From: Brevibacillus sp042683565
Lineage (GTDB): Bacteria > Bacillota > Bacilli > Brevibacillales > Brevibacillaceae
Assembly (NCBI RefSeq): GCF_042683565.1
Contig: NZ_JBHUJW010000023.1
Location: forward strand, 1 to 64,000
Direction: 5' to 3'
Length of the DNA: 64,000 nucleotides
A model generated the notes under the pieces. The model had not been told where the DNA came from. It ran no database searches and saw only the letters and a list, made by a program, of their open reading frames with translations. Below are positions 8,737-16,183 of the stretch, in pieces. The position numbers and the translations under genes are program-made. The first letter of the stretch is position 1, and each line of letters opens with the position of its first letter.

Positions 8737-9876
8737 TCAGCACCCGATCTCGCGGGCGATGATGTTGCGCAGTATTTCGGATGTGCCTTCACCGATCTCC
8801 AGAAGCCGGGCGTCGCGGAAAAAGCGCTCTACCTGATATTCGCGCATGTAGCCGTAGCCGCCGTGAATCTGGATCGCCTGATGGGTGGCGGACATGGCGA
8901 CTTCTGAAGCGTACAGCTTTGCCATCGCTGCTTCCTTCGTAAAGCGGCGGCCGTTGTCCTTGAGCCACGCTGCCTTGTACACCATGTTCCGCGCCAGCTC
9001 GATCTGCATCGCCATATCGGCCAGCTTGTGCTGGATCGCCTGGAAGTGGCTGAGCGAATTTCCAAATGCGGTCCGTTGTTTCGCATATTGCAGCGCTTTG
9101 TCGTACGCAGCTTGGGCGATCCCCACCGCCATGGCACCAATGCCGATGCGGCCGCCGTCCAGCGTGATGAGAAACTGCTTGAAGCCCTCTCCTTGCTTGC
9201 CCAGAACATTTTCTTCCGGAATTTTCACATTTTCGAGTATGAGCTCTGTCGTGTTGGAACTGTGCAGACCCAGCTTTTCGTAATTGGCCAGCACGGTAAA
9301 GCCCGGAGCATCAGTCGGAACAATAAAGGCGGTAATTCCGCGCGAGCCTTTCTCTTTGTCCGTAACTGCCGTCAGTGCCAGGAACGAAGCGTGTGAAGCG
9401 TTGGTAATAAAACATTTCGAGCCGTTGAGCACCCATGACTGGCCGTCGCGCACCGCCGTCGTGCGCGTACCGCCTGCATCCGAACCAGCCCCTGGCTCTG
9501 TCAGGCCGAAAGCGCCAAAGCTTTCACCGGAGCAAATTTTGGACAAATACGTACGCTTCTGCTCCTCTGTCCCAAACATGGCAAGCGGTGCACCGCCCAA
9601 GGAAATATGGGCGGAGTAGGTGATGCCCGTCGAGCCGCATGCACGGCTTAGCTCCTCCACCACGATGGCAAAGCTGACTGTGTCTGCCCCTGCCCCTCCG
9701 TATTCTTCTGGAAAAGGCAATCCCATCAAATTCAGCTCCGCCATTTGCTTGAAAACATCTACCGGAAATTGCTTCGTCCTGTCGCGTTCATCCGCTCCCG
9801 GCGCCACGACTTCATCGGCAAATTCCCGAATCATTTTTTTCAGCATTTGCTGTTCCTGGCTCAAATCATAATTCAT
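8737..9876 (-). CDS. acyl-CoA dehydrogenase, short-chain (butyryl-CoA type)
   Basis: 379-aa FAD flavoprotein for the first oxidation of beta-oxidation. Family signatures are FGLTEPGAGSD (residues ~132-142) for the FAD/substrate site and QIHGGYGYMREY near the C terminus; the catalytic base is the Glu in EIGEGTSE near residue 363, the short-chain position. Length is normal. Start ATG follows GGAGG. It is a single-gene transcription unit with its own leader containing a cre-like sequence and a palindrome, consistent with catabolite control and a TetR/FadR-type regulator, though neither regulator is encoded here. Branched- or straight-chain specificity cannot be decided. Confidence 0.92.
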   Translation of the reverse strand: MNYDLSQEQQMLKKMIREFADEVVAPGADERDRTKQFPVDVFKQMAELNLMGLPFPEEYGGAGADTVSFAIVVEELSRACGSTGITYSAHISLGGAPLAMFGTEEQKRTYLSKICSGESFGAFGLTEPGAGSDAGGTRTTAVRDGQSWVLNGSKCFITNASHASFLALTAVTDKEKGSRGITAFIVPTDAPGFTVLANYEKLGLHSSNTTELILENVKIPEENVLGKQGEGFKQFLITLDGGRIGIGAMAVGIAQAAYDKALQYAKQRTAFGNSLSHFQAIQHKLADMAMQIELARNMVYKAAWLKDNGRRFTKEAAMAKLYASEVAMSATHQAIQIHGGYGYMREYQVERFFRDARLLEIGEGTSEILRNIIAREIGC

Positions 9877-9888
9877 GTAAAATCCTCC

Positions 9889-9904
9889 TTGTAAGCGCTT
9901 AAGC
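9889..9904. promoter_or_regulatory. candidate CcpA-binding cre site
   Basis: The plus strand reads TTGTAAGCGCTTAAGC. The first 12 positions match the cre consensus WTGNAANCGNWW and the core TAAGCGCTTA (892-901) is a perfect palindrome; the right half has three mismatches. It lies directly upstream of the acyl-CoA dehydrogenase ribosome-binding site, a location where CcpA would act as a roadblock. Confidence 0.45.
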
Positions 9905-9934
9905 GTAATGGTGAAGAGCTGTTCACAATTTCGA

Positions 9935-9968
9935 CTGAGCGTTTGTTCAGATTTCTCACTCCATTATA
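9935..9968 (-). promoter_or_regulatory. candidate -10 element and imperfect operator of the acyl-CoA dehydrogenase gene
   Basis: TATAAT (complement at 9963-9968) is the best -10 upstream of the gene; no good -35 is seen at 16-18 bp. Just downstream, 935-950 reads CTGAGCGTTTGTTCAG, an interrupted palindrome with CTGA/TCAG ends. Such a dyad between promoter and gene would suit a fatty-acid-responsive repressor, but no regulator is known. Confidence 0.35.
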
Positions 9969-10064
9969 CACCATCCCTTGCCTCCTGTGTGTGAATCTTG
10001 AAAAAGTTCGCGCTTCACAGTCATTACGAAAAACCCCCTTTCTGCACCAAGGAGCCTTGGTATT

Positions 10065-10092
10065 GAAAAAGCACGCCTATTTCTGGCGTGCT
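10065..10092 (-). terminator. terminator overlapping the end of the small membrane protein gene
   Basis: AGCACGCC (10070-10077) and GGCGTGCT (10085-10092) form a perfect 8-bp stem with a 7-base loop and five T on the minus strand. The stop codon of the 54-aa gene (10077-10079) lies at the edge of the stem, so the final codons are part of the hairpin. Confidence 0.8.
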
Positions 10093-10241
10093 CCGATGAT
10101 AATCGCCCCGGTAAAAGAAAGGGCTCCCAATATGTACCCTACACTGTAGGTTTTGACACCCATAATCTGCGCAGCCGTTTCTCCGCCAAGGAAAACGGCT
10201 GCGAGCAAGATCCCGATCAATACTTGCCACCTGCTGCTCAC
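10077..10241 (-). CDS. small two-helix membrane protein, function unknown
   Basis: 54-aa hydrophobic protein starting with GTG, which is preceded by GAGGTGATTGG. Two predicted membrane segments are evident: LIGILLAAVFLGG and YILGALSFTGAII, separated by a short loop QIMGVKTYS. An upstream in-frame extension to 10325 is cysteine-rich and lacks a binding site, so it is not used. The gene has its own terminator built into its 3' end. I do not recognise a family. Confidence 0.6.
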   Translation of the reverse strand: MSSRWQVLIGILLAAVFLGGETAAQIMGVKTYSVGYILGALSFTGAIIIGARQK

Positions 10242-10331
10242 CCAATCACCTCTATCCGCTTTCCAGCTATATTGTAGCAAACAGCGATTGCAAGGGAAAC
10301 AGGCTTTTCCACGGCCGGCAGTCATGCGAAC

Positions 10332-11246
10332 CTACAAGCGCAGCCATGCATACCAATAGCGACGGGTGAAGAAAAACAGCGCCGAAGCCAAAAACACTTT
10401 GATGAAAAGGAGCAGTTGAATGACATCCCGCTTCGCCTCATGGATGTAGAGCGCTTGCACCTCTGCACCGAAAAAGGTTGCCAATCCGCAAAAGGCAAAG
10501 ACACCCGCCCACTTCGGATTGCCGCCGCTCATGAGAAAGCCAAGGCCGGTCAGCAATCCCGCCAAAGGCACCCAGTACAGTTCCGACTTCCACCACGTAT
10601 AGTCGAAGCTCACCCGGTCAACGGTCGCAAAGCCGTACAGCAGCGCCAGCCCAAGCATGCCGCAATAGAGCAAATACGAATACCCGAAAACAAACGCGCT
10701 GGCACAGAGCAGAACACAGATCAAACCAAGGTAAAACAGGATGAACGGGAGCGATCCGCCAAGCTGCTGAATGCAATACACCCCGCCAGCCAGCAGGATT
10801 ACAAAGGAAAAGACTAAAAACAGATGCGTCAGCGGGGGCGCAGAACGGCGGAAAACTAGCCCCAGTATATAGAAAACGAGAGCGAAACAGGAAAAGATGG
10901 TAATTTGCATTGGGGTCTGAAAACGGTTAAAATGAAAAGCAAGCAAGATCAATCCCGCGATGATAAAGGCTCCAAGAAGCCAAGCCATTACCATTTTCCC
11001 GGTTACGGGAGAAAGTCGACTAGGGTCGTACGTTGAGGAAGCTGCGGCGAATTCGTTTCCCGCCCCTCCCAGTCTGGCATCCGTCTTTTTTCGACCGCCT
11101 CCTGTGGCTGCTGGTGCCGACGATGGCGGACGATCTCCTTCGGTATACAAATTCAACAGGAAAATGCAGTAATGTTCAGGCAGCAGATTGTTCCTTCGCC
11201 AATTTTCGATCTCCGCTATGATGGTTCGTTTGCGCTGGTCGTCCAA
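10332..11246 (-). CDS. polytopic membrane protein, function unknown
   Basis: 304-aa protein. A soluble N-terminal ~85 residues (EIENWRRNNLLPEHYCIFLLNLY, then a Gly/Ala/Pro-rich linker) precedes about eight to nine hydrophobic segments from MVMAWLLGAFIIAGLI to KVFLASALFFFTRR. The N-terminal pattern of a short helical domain followed by serial helices resembles DUF2157-type membrane proteins, but I cannot assign it firmly. Start is TTG with AAGGAGG 7 nt upstream. It lies just downstream of sigA, separated by the sigA terminator only on the other side, and is probably monocistronic. Confidence 0.65.
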   Translation of the reverse strand: MDDQRKRTIIAEIENWRRNNLLPEHYCIFLLNLYTEGDRPPSSAPAATGGGRKKTDARLGGAGNEFAAASSTYDPSRLSPVTGKMVMAWLLGAFIIAGLILLAFHFNRFQTPMQITIFSCFALVFYILGLVFRRSAPPLTHLFLVFSFVILLAGGVYCIQQLGGSLPFILFYLGLICVLLCASAFVFGYSYLLYCGMLGLALLYGFATVDRVSFDYTWWKSELYWVPLAGLLTGLGFLMSGGNPKWAGVFAFCGLATFFGAEVQALYIHEAKRDVIQLLLFIKVFLASALFFFTRRYWYAWLRL

Positions 11247-11290
11247 CGCGGCCCCTCCTTACTATCGACGGCAATGGTCGGGATTGGTCG

Positions 11291-11324
11291 AAAAAGAAAA
11301 GCCTACGTAGGCTTTACGTAGGCC
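11291..11324 (-). terminator. terminator of the dnaG-sigA operon
   Basis: GCCTACGT (11301-11308) pairs with ACGTAGGC (11316-11323) across a 7-base loop; the minus strand continues TTTTCTTTTT. An alternative, loop-less palindrome AAGCCTACGTAGGCTT is also present. It lies 19 bp after the sigA stop. Confidence 0.85.
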
Positions 11325-11342
11325 ACATATTCTATATATCGG

Positions 11343-12470
11343 TTATTCCAGAAAATCTTTTAAGCGCTTGCTTCTGCTTGGGTGGCGAAGCTTACGCAAA
11401 GCCTTTGCCTCGATCTGACGAATCCGCTCACGGGTCACGCCAAATACTTTTCCCACTTCTTCCAGCGTACGGGTGCGACCATCGTCGAGACCGAAGCGCA
11501 AGCGCAGTACGTTCTCTTCCCGATCCGTCAACGTATCCAGTACGTCTTCCAGCTGTTCTTTCAACAGTTCATACGCAGCCGCATCGGATGGCTCCAGGGC
11601 ATCCTGGTCCTCGATAAAATCACCCAGATGGGAGTCGTCTTCTTCCCCGATCGGCGTCTCCAGCGAAACGGGTTCTTGCGCGATTTTCATGATTTCCCGC
11701 ACTTTTTCCGGCGTGAGATCCATTTTTTCCGCGATTTCTTCCGGCATCGGCTCGCGGCCCAACTCCTGCAGGAGCTGCCTGGATACCCGAATCAGCTTGT
11801 TGATCGTCTCCACCATGTGCACAGGAATCCGGATGGTACGTGCCTGGTCGGCAATCGCACGAGTGATCGCCTGACGAATCCACCAGGTGGCATACGTACT
11901 GAACTTGTAGCCTTTGCGGTAGTCAAACTTTTCCACCGCTTTGATAAGACCCATGTTCCCTTCCTGGATCAGATCGAGGAACAGCATGCCGCGCCCTACA
12001 TAGCGCTTCGCAATCGATACAACCAGACGCAGGTTGGCTTCTGCCAGACGGCGTTTCGCTTCCTCGTCGCCCTGCTCGATCCGTTGAGCCAGTTTGATCT
12101 CCTCTTCGGCGGAAAGCAGAGGCACACGCCCGATTTCCTTCAGGTACATCCGTACAGGGTCATTGATCTTGATTCCGGGTGGAACAGAGAGATCGTCAAA
12201 GTCGAATTCTTCACTGTCCTCGTCCTTCATGATCATTTGATCGACTTCATCGTCATCGTCGCTCTCTGTGTTATTGATTTCAATTCCTTGATCACCCAGG
12301 TACTCGAAAAATTCATCCATTTGATCAGAGTCCTGCTCAAAGCTGGAGAGGCGATCCGTAATTTCCTTGTAAGACAGCACACCGCGTTTCTTGCCTAATT
12401 CGACCAATTGTTCCTTCACTTGTTCGATGGACATTGCTTCCATGTCTGAAGTGATGTTTTGCTTGTTCAT
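11343..12470 (-). CDS. sigA: RNA polymerase primary sigma factor SigA (RpoD)
   Basis: 375-aa group 1 sigma-70 factor. Region 1.1 is the acidic N terminus, region 1.2 begins near DPVRMYLKEIGRVPLL (~105), region 2 holds RLVVSIAKRYVGRGM and the -10 recognition helix FSTYATWWIRQAITRAI (~185-205), region 3 follows, and region 4 ends with the -35 helix VTRERIRQIEAKALRKLRHPSR (~340-365). The length is that of Bacillus SigA; no large non-conserved insertion is present. ATG follows GGAGGG. It is 34 bp downstream of dnaG and cotranscribed with it. Confidence 0.99.
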   Translation of the reverse strand: MNKQNITSDMEAMSIEQVKEQLVELGKKRGVLSYKEITDRLSSFEQDSDQMDEFFEYLGDQGIEINNTESDDDDEVDQMIMKDEDSEEFDFDDLSVPPGIKINDPVRMYLKEIGRVPLLSAEEEIKLAQRIEQGDEEAKRRLAEANLRLVVSIAKRYVGRGMLFLDLIQEGNMGLIKAVEKFDYRKGYKFSTYATWWIRQAITRAIADQARTIRIPVHMVETINKLIRVSRQLLQELGREPMPEEIAEKMDLTPEKVREIMKIAQEPVSLETPIGEEDDSHLGDFIEDQDALEPSDAAAYELLKEQLEDVLDTLTDREENVLRLRFGLDDGRTRTLEEVGKVFGVTRERIRQIEAKALRKLRHPSRSKRLKDFLE

Positions 12471-12504
12471 CTACTATCCCTCCTTCCCCGGGAATGATCT
12501 GATG

Positions 12505-14370
12505 CTACCCTTCTCTTAAAGCATTTTCCAATTCAAGAATATTCATCCCTACGATGGCTGCTTGAATTTCCAGTTGTTTGCGCGCATCCTCGCTGTCCGC
12601 TGCGGCCGCCTGGAGGTGTAAGCTCCGCTGCTCTTCGCGCAATCGTTCCAACTCGGCACGCTTCGGGTAGTTATTCACTTGTTTGATGTAGTCACTGATC
12701 TCCAAATCAGATACGTCTTCCTTATACTCCATCATGGCCAATCCCGAGGCTAATTGCTTTAACGATTCGTCTTGCACGTAATGTATAAACTTTCCGGGGT
12801 CTTCCGTGTTACCCTCTGCGTAGTATGCGTACAAGTAAGCGGCCAGCGCATCGTGTTCGTCCACTTGAAAGCGTGCGCCGCATTCCTGCTGCACGCGGAG
12901 GGCGATGTCTGCATTCCGCATCATGTAAAACAGCAGCTTGCGTTCGGCCGTGTAATACGCGGGCGGCAGTGTTTTCGCGAGCGTAACTTTGCCATTATTT
13001 ATACTATTATTCCATGCTGGCGATACTTTATCCCTTTGGCGCTCACTTTTTTGCTGTCTATAAGCGCGTTTTGACTCCCATTTCAAATCGCCCAGAGTCA
13101 GGGAATACTCTTCTGCCAACTGCCGCTGGTACAGGTCCCGCTCAATCGGGCTGTCCAGTTCGTTGATGATTTCGATCGCCTTGGAAATCAGGCGGGCCTT
13201 GTCTGTCTCATCCTGTATTACGGACTGGCTCCGCAAATGTTTCAAGCGGAAAGCAGTAACCGGCATTGCCTGCAGTAAGACTTGCTGGGAAAACGCTTCG
13301 GGCCCATGCTGGCGGATGTAATCGTCCGGGTCGGTCCCCTGTGGCAGAGGAGCGATCCTCACTGTCAATCCCGCCTGTTGCAAAACGTGAATCGCCTTGC
13401 TCGTAGCTTCCTGACCGGCTGCATCGCCGTCGTAACAGAGCACGACCGAATCCGTATTCCGCCGAAGGATTTGGGCCTGCTGCTCGGTCAGCGCCGTCCC
13501 CAATGTGGCTACCCCTTGTGTAAAGCCAGCCTGCCACGCAGATACCACGTCCACATACCCTTCAAACAACAACGCCTGCTTTTTCCTGCGAATATGCGCG
13601 CGAGCACGATGAAGATTGAAGAGGGTGGCACTTTTGTTGAACAGCAGGCTTTCCGGACTATTCAAATACTTGGGCTGCTGTGACTTGGGCTGGCTGTTGT
13701 CCAGTAACCGTCCGCCGAATCCGATGACATTTCCCTGTGAATCGTGGATGGGAAACATGACGCGACCGCGAAACCGGTCAAACACTTTTCCGCTCTCGCT
13801 CTTGGCCAAAAGCCCCGCTTCTACCATCTGATCCAGAGAAAAACTCCGCTTCTTGAGAAACTGTGTAACGAAATCCCATGAATCCGGGGCAAACCCAATT
13901 TGATACTCGGTTAACGTCTGCCTCGACATCCCGCGCCGCGTAAGGTATTTCATCGCCTCCGCGCCGTACGGGGTCTCTGTCAGGACGTAGTGATACAGCC
14001 TGGAAACAAGCTGATGCGCTTCCAGCATCGCCTGTCTCGCCCGCTTTTCCGGAGAAATCTCTTCTTGCTGCGGCGCGGGCACCTCGATCCCGGCGCGTTC
14101 TGCCAGTTTGTGGAGTGCCTCCGGGAATGTCAGCTGCTCCAGCTTCATTAAAAAGGAGAAGACATCCCCGCCTGCTCCACAGCCAAAGCAATGAAAAAAC
14201 TGTCGCTCCGCATTTACGTTGAAGGAAGGGGTCTTCTCTGAATGAAATGGGCATAGACCGAGAAAGGCACGACCGCTTTTTCTCAGCTGCACATACTCTC
14301 CAACAACATCTACGATGTCGACAGCAGAACGCACCTGGTTCACAAACTCATCAGAAGTGGGACCTGCCAT
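12505..14370 (-). CDS. dnaG: DNA primase
   Basis: 621-aa primase making RNA primers at the replication fork. N-terminal CHC2 zinc-binding domain shows CPFHSEKTPS (~41-50) and CFGCGAGG (~61-68). The TOPRIM catalytic core includes LFEGYVDVVSAWQAG (Glu near 268) and CYDGDAAGQEA (Asp near 314). The C-terminal ~170 residues form the DnaB-interacting helicase-binding domain. ATG at 14370 has AGGTGG 6 nt upstream; the adjacent GTG (14373) is too near that site. First gene of the classic dnaG-sigA operon. Confidence 0.98.
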   Translation of the reverse strand: MAGPTSDEFVNQVRSAVDIVDVVGEYVQLRKSGRAFLGLCPFHSEKTPSFNVNAERQFFHCFGCGAGGDVFSFLMKLEQLTFPEALHKLAERAGIEVPAPQQEEISPEKRARQAMLEAHQLVSRLYHYVLTETPYGAEAMKYLTRRGMSRQTLTEYQIGFAPDSWDFVTQFLKKRSFSLDQMVEAGLLAKSESGKVFDRFRGRVMFPIHDSQGNVIGFGGRLLDNSQPKSQQPKYLNSPESLLFNKSATLFNLHRARAHIRRKKQALLFEGYVDVVSAWQAGFTQGVATLGTALTEQQAQILRRNTDSVVLCYDGDAAGQEATSKAIHVLQQAGLTVRIAPLPQGTDPDDYIRQHGPEAFSQQVLLQAMPVTAFRLKHLRSQSVIQDETDKARLISKAIEIINELDSPIERDLYQRQLAEEYSLTLGDLKWESKRAYRQQKSERQRDKVSPAWNNSINNGKVTLAKTLPPAYYTAERKLLFYMMRNADIALRVQQECGARFQVDEHDALAAYLYAYYAEGNTEDPGKFIHYVQDESLKQLASGLAMMEYKEDVSDLEISDYIKQVNNYPKRAELERLREEQRSLHLQAAAADSEDARKQLEIQAAIVGMNILELENALREG

Positions 14371-14571
14371 CACTATCCACCTTTTCAGGAGAATGAACGA
14401 CGAGAATATTTAGTTCGTCAAAATTCGCCATTTTCCTTCTTGGGTTCGCACTTCTTTTCTTCTTTTCTACTTTTCCACATTTCCGTTAGCAATAAACGCT
14501 CGTTGCTGCGGAGAACGTGATTGTCGCCCTATTTTCGTTTCTACAAAAAACGCCAAATTCCTTCCTTCGAC

Positions 14572-15408
14572 CTATTTCTTTTCATTGCGCAACTTGTTTT
14601 TGCGAATCATCTCGAGAATGATGTTGGCCGTCTCCTCAACCGCCTTCCTGGACACATCAATGACCGGGCAGCCCAAGCGCTCAATGATCTTGTTGGAATA
14701 CGCCAGCTCTTCTTCGATCCGTTCCAGATTGGCGTAGTTCGCCTGCGCTGTCAGCCCAAGCGCCTTCAAACGCTCGGTGCGAATACCGTTCAGTTGCTCG
14801 GGATTGATCGTCAGCCCGATACAGCGCTCCGGCGGCAACTGGAACAGCTCCTCCGGCGGCTCCACCTCGGGCACCAGCGGCACGTTTGCCACCTTCAGGC
14901 GCTTGTTCGCGAGGTACATGGACAGCGGTGTCTTGGAGGTGCGCGAAACGCCGATCAGAACCACGTCGGCGCGCAATAGTCCACGCGGGTCGCGGCCGTC
15001 GTCGTACTTCACGGCAAATTCGATTGCGTCCACTTTGCGGAAATACTCTTCGTCCAATCGGCGCACCAAGCCCGGTTTACCGCTCGGCGGCACCTGCAGA
15101 ATGTTTTGCAGCGTCTGCATGAGCGGGCCCATGACGTCGATAGCCGGGATGCCGTGCAGGGCTGCCTGCTGTGTGATGTACGCGTTCAGTTCGGGAATGA
15201 CGAGTGTAAATACGATCATCGCTTTGGACTCTTTGGCGGAGGCGATGATCTCGTCGATGGATTCTTTGTCTTCTATGTAAGGATACTTCTGCACGTCAAT
15301 CAAAAAGCGGTCAAACTGGCTGGCTCCAGCGCGAACGACAAGCTCGGCCGTTTCGCCGATGGAGTCCGAGACCACGTAGATGAGTTGTCCTTGTTGATTT
15401 GCTTGCAT
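14572..15408 (-). CDS. yqfL: kinase/pyrophosphorylase regulating pyruvate phosphate dikinase or PEP synthase (PSRP/YqfL family)
   Basis: 278-aa DUF299 bifunctional regulatory enzyme that uses ADP to phosphorylate, and Pi to dephosphorylate, a Thr in PPDK or PEP synthase. It opens with IYVVSDSIGETAE and carries the P-loop GVSRTSKTPLSMYLA near residues 151-165, the family hallmark. The C terminus ends in basic NKLRNEKK. RBS AGGAGGAGAAGCG precedes ATG. It sits 11 bp downstream of ccpN, the gluconeogenesis repressor; this ccpN-yqfL pair is conserved in Bacillus and links both to PEP/pyruvate control. Confidence 0.93.
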   Translation of the reverse strand: MQANQQGQLIYVVSDSIGETAELVVRAGASQFDRFLIDVQKYPYIEDKESIDEIIASAKESKAMIVFTLVIPELNAYITQQAALHGIPAIDVMGPLMQTLQNILQVPPSGKPGLVRRLDEEYFRKVDAIEFAVKYDDGRDPRGLLRADVVLIGVSRTSKTPLSMYLANKRLKVANVPLVPEVEPPEELFQLPPERCIGLTINPEQLNGIRTERLKALGLTAQANYANLERIEEELAYSNKIIERLGCPVIDVSRKAVEETANIILEMIRKNKLRNEKK

Positions 15409-15419
15409 CGCTTCTCCTC

Positions 15420-16064
15420 CTACACTTTCGGTTCGCTGCCGAGTTCTACAAACGCCTTGGCTATCGTCGTCTTCGTTACCCGCCCGATCAGTTCCATCTG
15501 CTTCGGCTCATTCTCGGCGGGGCGCACAACCGGCAAGGAATCAATCTGAAAGTCGATCAGCTTTTTCGCTGCTGCGTACAGCGTATCCTCGGGCCCGCAG
15601 GTAATGATATTGGGCATCCGCGACATGATGATGCTGACAGGAACATCTTCCAGCGTCTTGTTGCCGAGCGAAGCCCGCAGCAGGTCTTTCCGCGAAATGA
15701 CCCCGGCGAGATACCCCTTCTGATTCACGACGAACAGCGTGCCGACATCCTCCAGGAACAAAGTCACGATGGCGTCATACGCCGAAGCTGATTCGGACAC
15801 AACGATAGGAACCGCTTTGTAGTCATTGACGAGAAGCTTGTGAAGCCGTTCACTAATGGCTGAACTGGCGGGTCTGCCGGCATAAAAATACCCGACCCGA
15901 GGTCTGGCTTCTAAGTAACCTGACATCGTGAGGATGGATAGATCGGGGCGCAGCGTCGCACGGGTCAAATTCAAGCGATCGGCGATATGCTCTCCCGTAA
16001 TCGGCCCTTCATCCTTCACGATCTGTAAGATCTGCTCTTGTCGTTTGGTAAGCTCGATGACCAA
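15420..16064 (-). CDS. ccpN: CcpN-type transcriptional repressor of gluconeogenesis
   Basis: 214-aa protein with an N-terminal winged helix (ITGEHIADRLNLTRATLRPDLSILTMSGYL, residues ~22-51, quoted in parts) and two CBS domains (~80-135 and ~145-205; ISRKDLLRASLGN and MSRMPNIITCGPEDTL). In Bacillus subtilis CcpN represses gapB and pckA when ATP is abundant. The start is TTG, supported by the conserved MxIELxKRQ N terminus, with a close GGGGTG site. Forms a two-gene unit with yqfL. Confidence 0.94.
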   Translation of the reverse strand: MVIELTKRQEQILQIVKDEGPITGEHIADRLNLTRATLRPDLSILTMSGYLEARPRVGYFYAGRPASSAISERLHKLLVNDYKAVPIVVSESASAYDAIVTLFLEDVGTLFVVNQKGYLAGVISRKDLLRASLGNKTLEDVPVSIIMSRMPNIITCGPEDTLYAAAKKLIDFQIDSLPVVRPAENEPKQMELIGRVTKTTIAKAFVELGSEPKV

Positions 16065-16137
16065 TCACCCCGGTTTACGTCTGTCTACCTCTTCCTAGTA
16101 TTACTCTATTCGACCGGATATTCCTTCTTTCGCATGG

Positions 16138-16183
16138 AAAAAAGCTGCCCCCGTCGCGTTCGGACGGAGGCAAGCTGTTTTTT
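16138..16183. terminator. bidirectional terminator after glyS
   Basis: A stem of about 12-13 bp with one bulge (16143-16155 with 16163-16176) has A runs on the left and seven T on the right. On the minus strand it follows glyS, and its A/T flank touches the glyS stop codon at 16183-16185. Confidence 0.85.

Noticed and set aside
14391..14560. promoters of the dnaG-sigA operon in the 170-bp gap above dnaG
   Set aside because: Only partial matches (a TTGACG with no -10, several GAAT-like sequences); nothing strong enough to call sigma-A or sigma-H sites.
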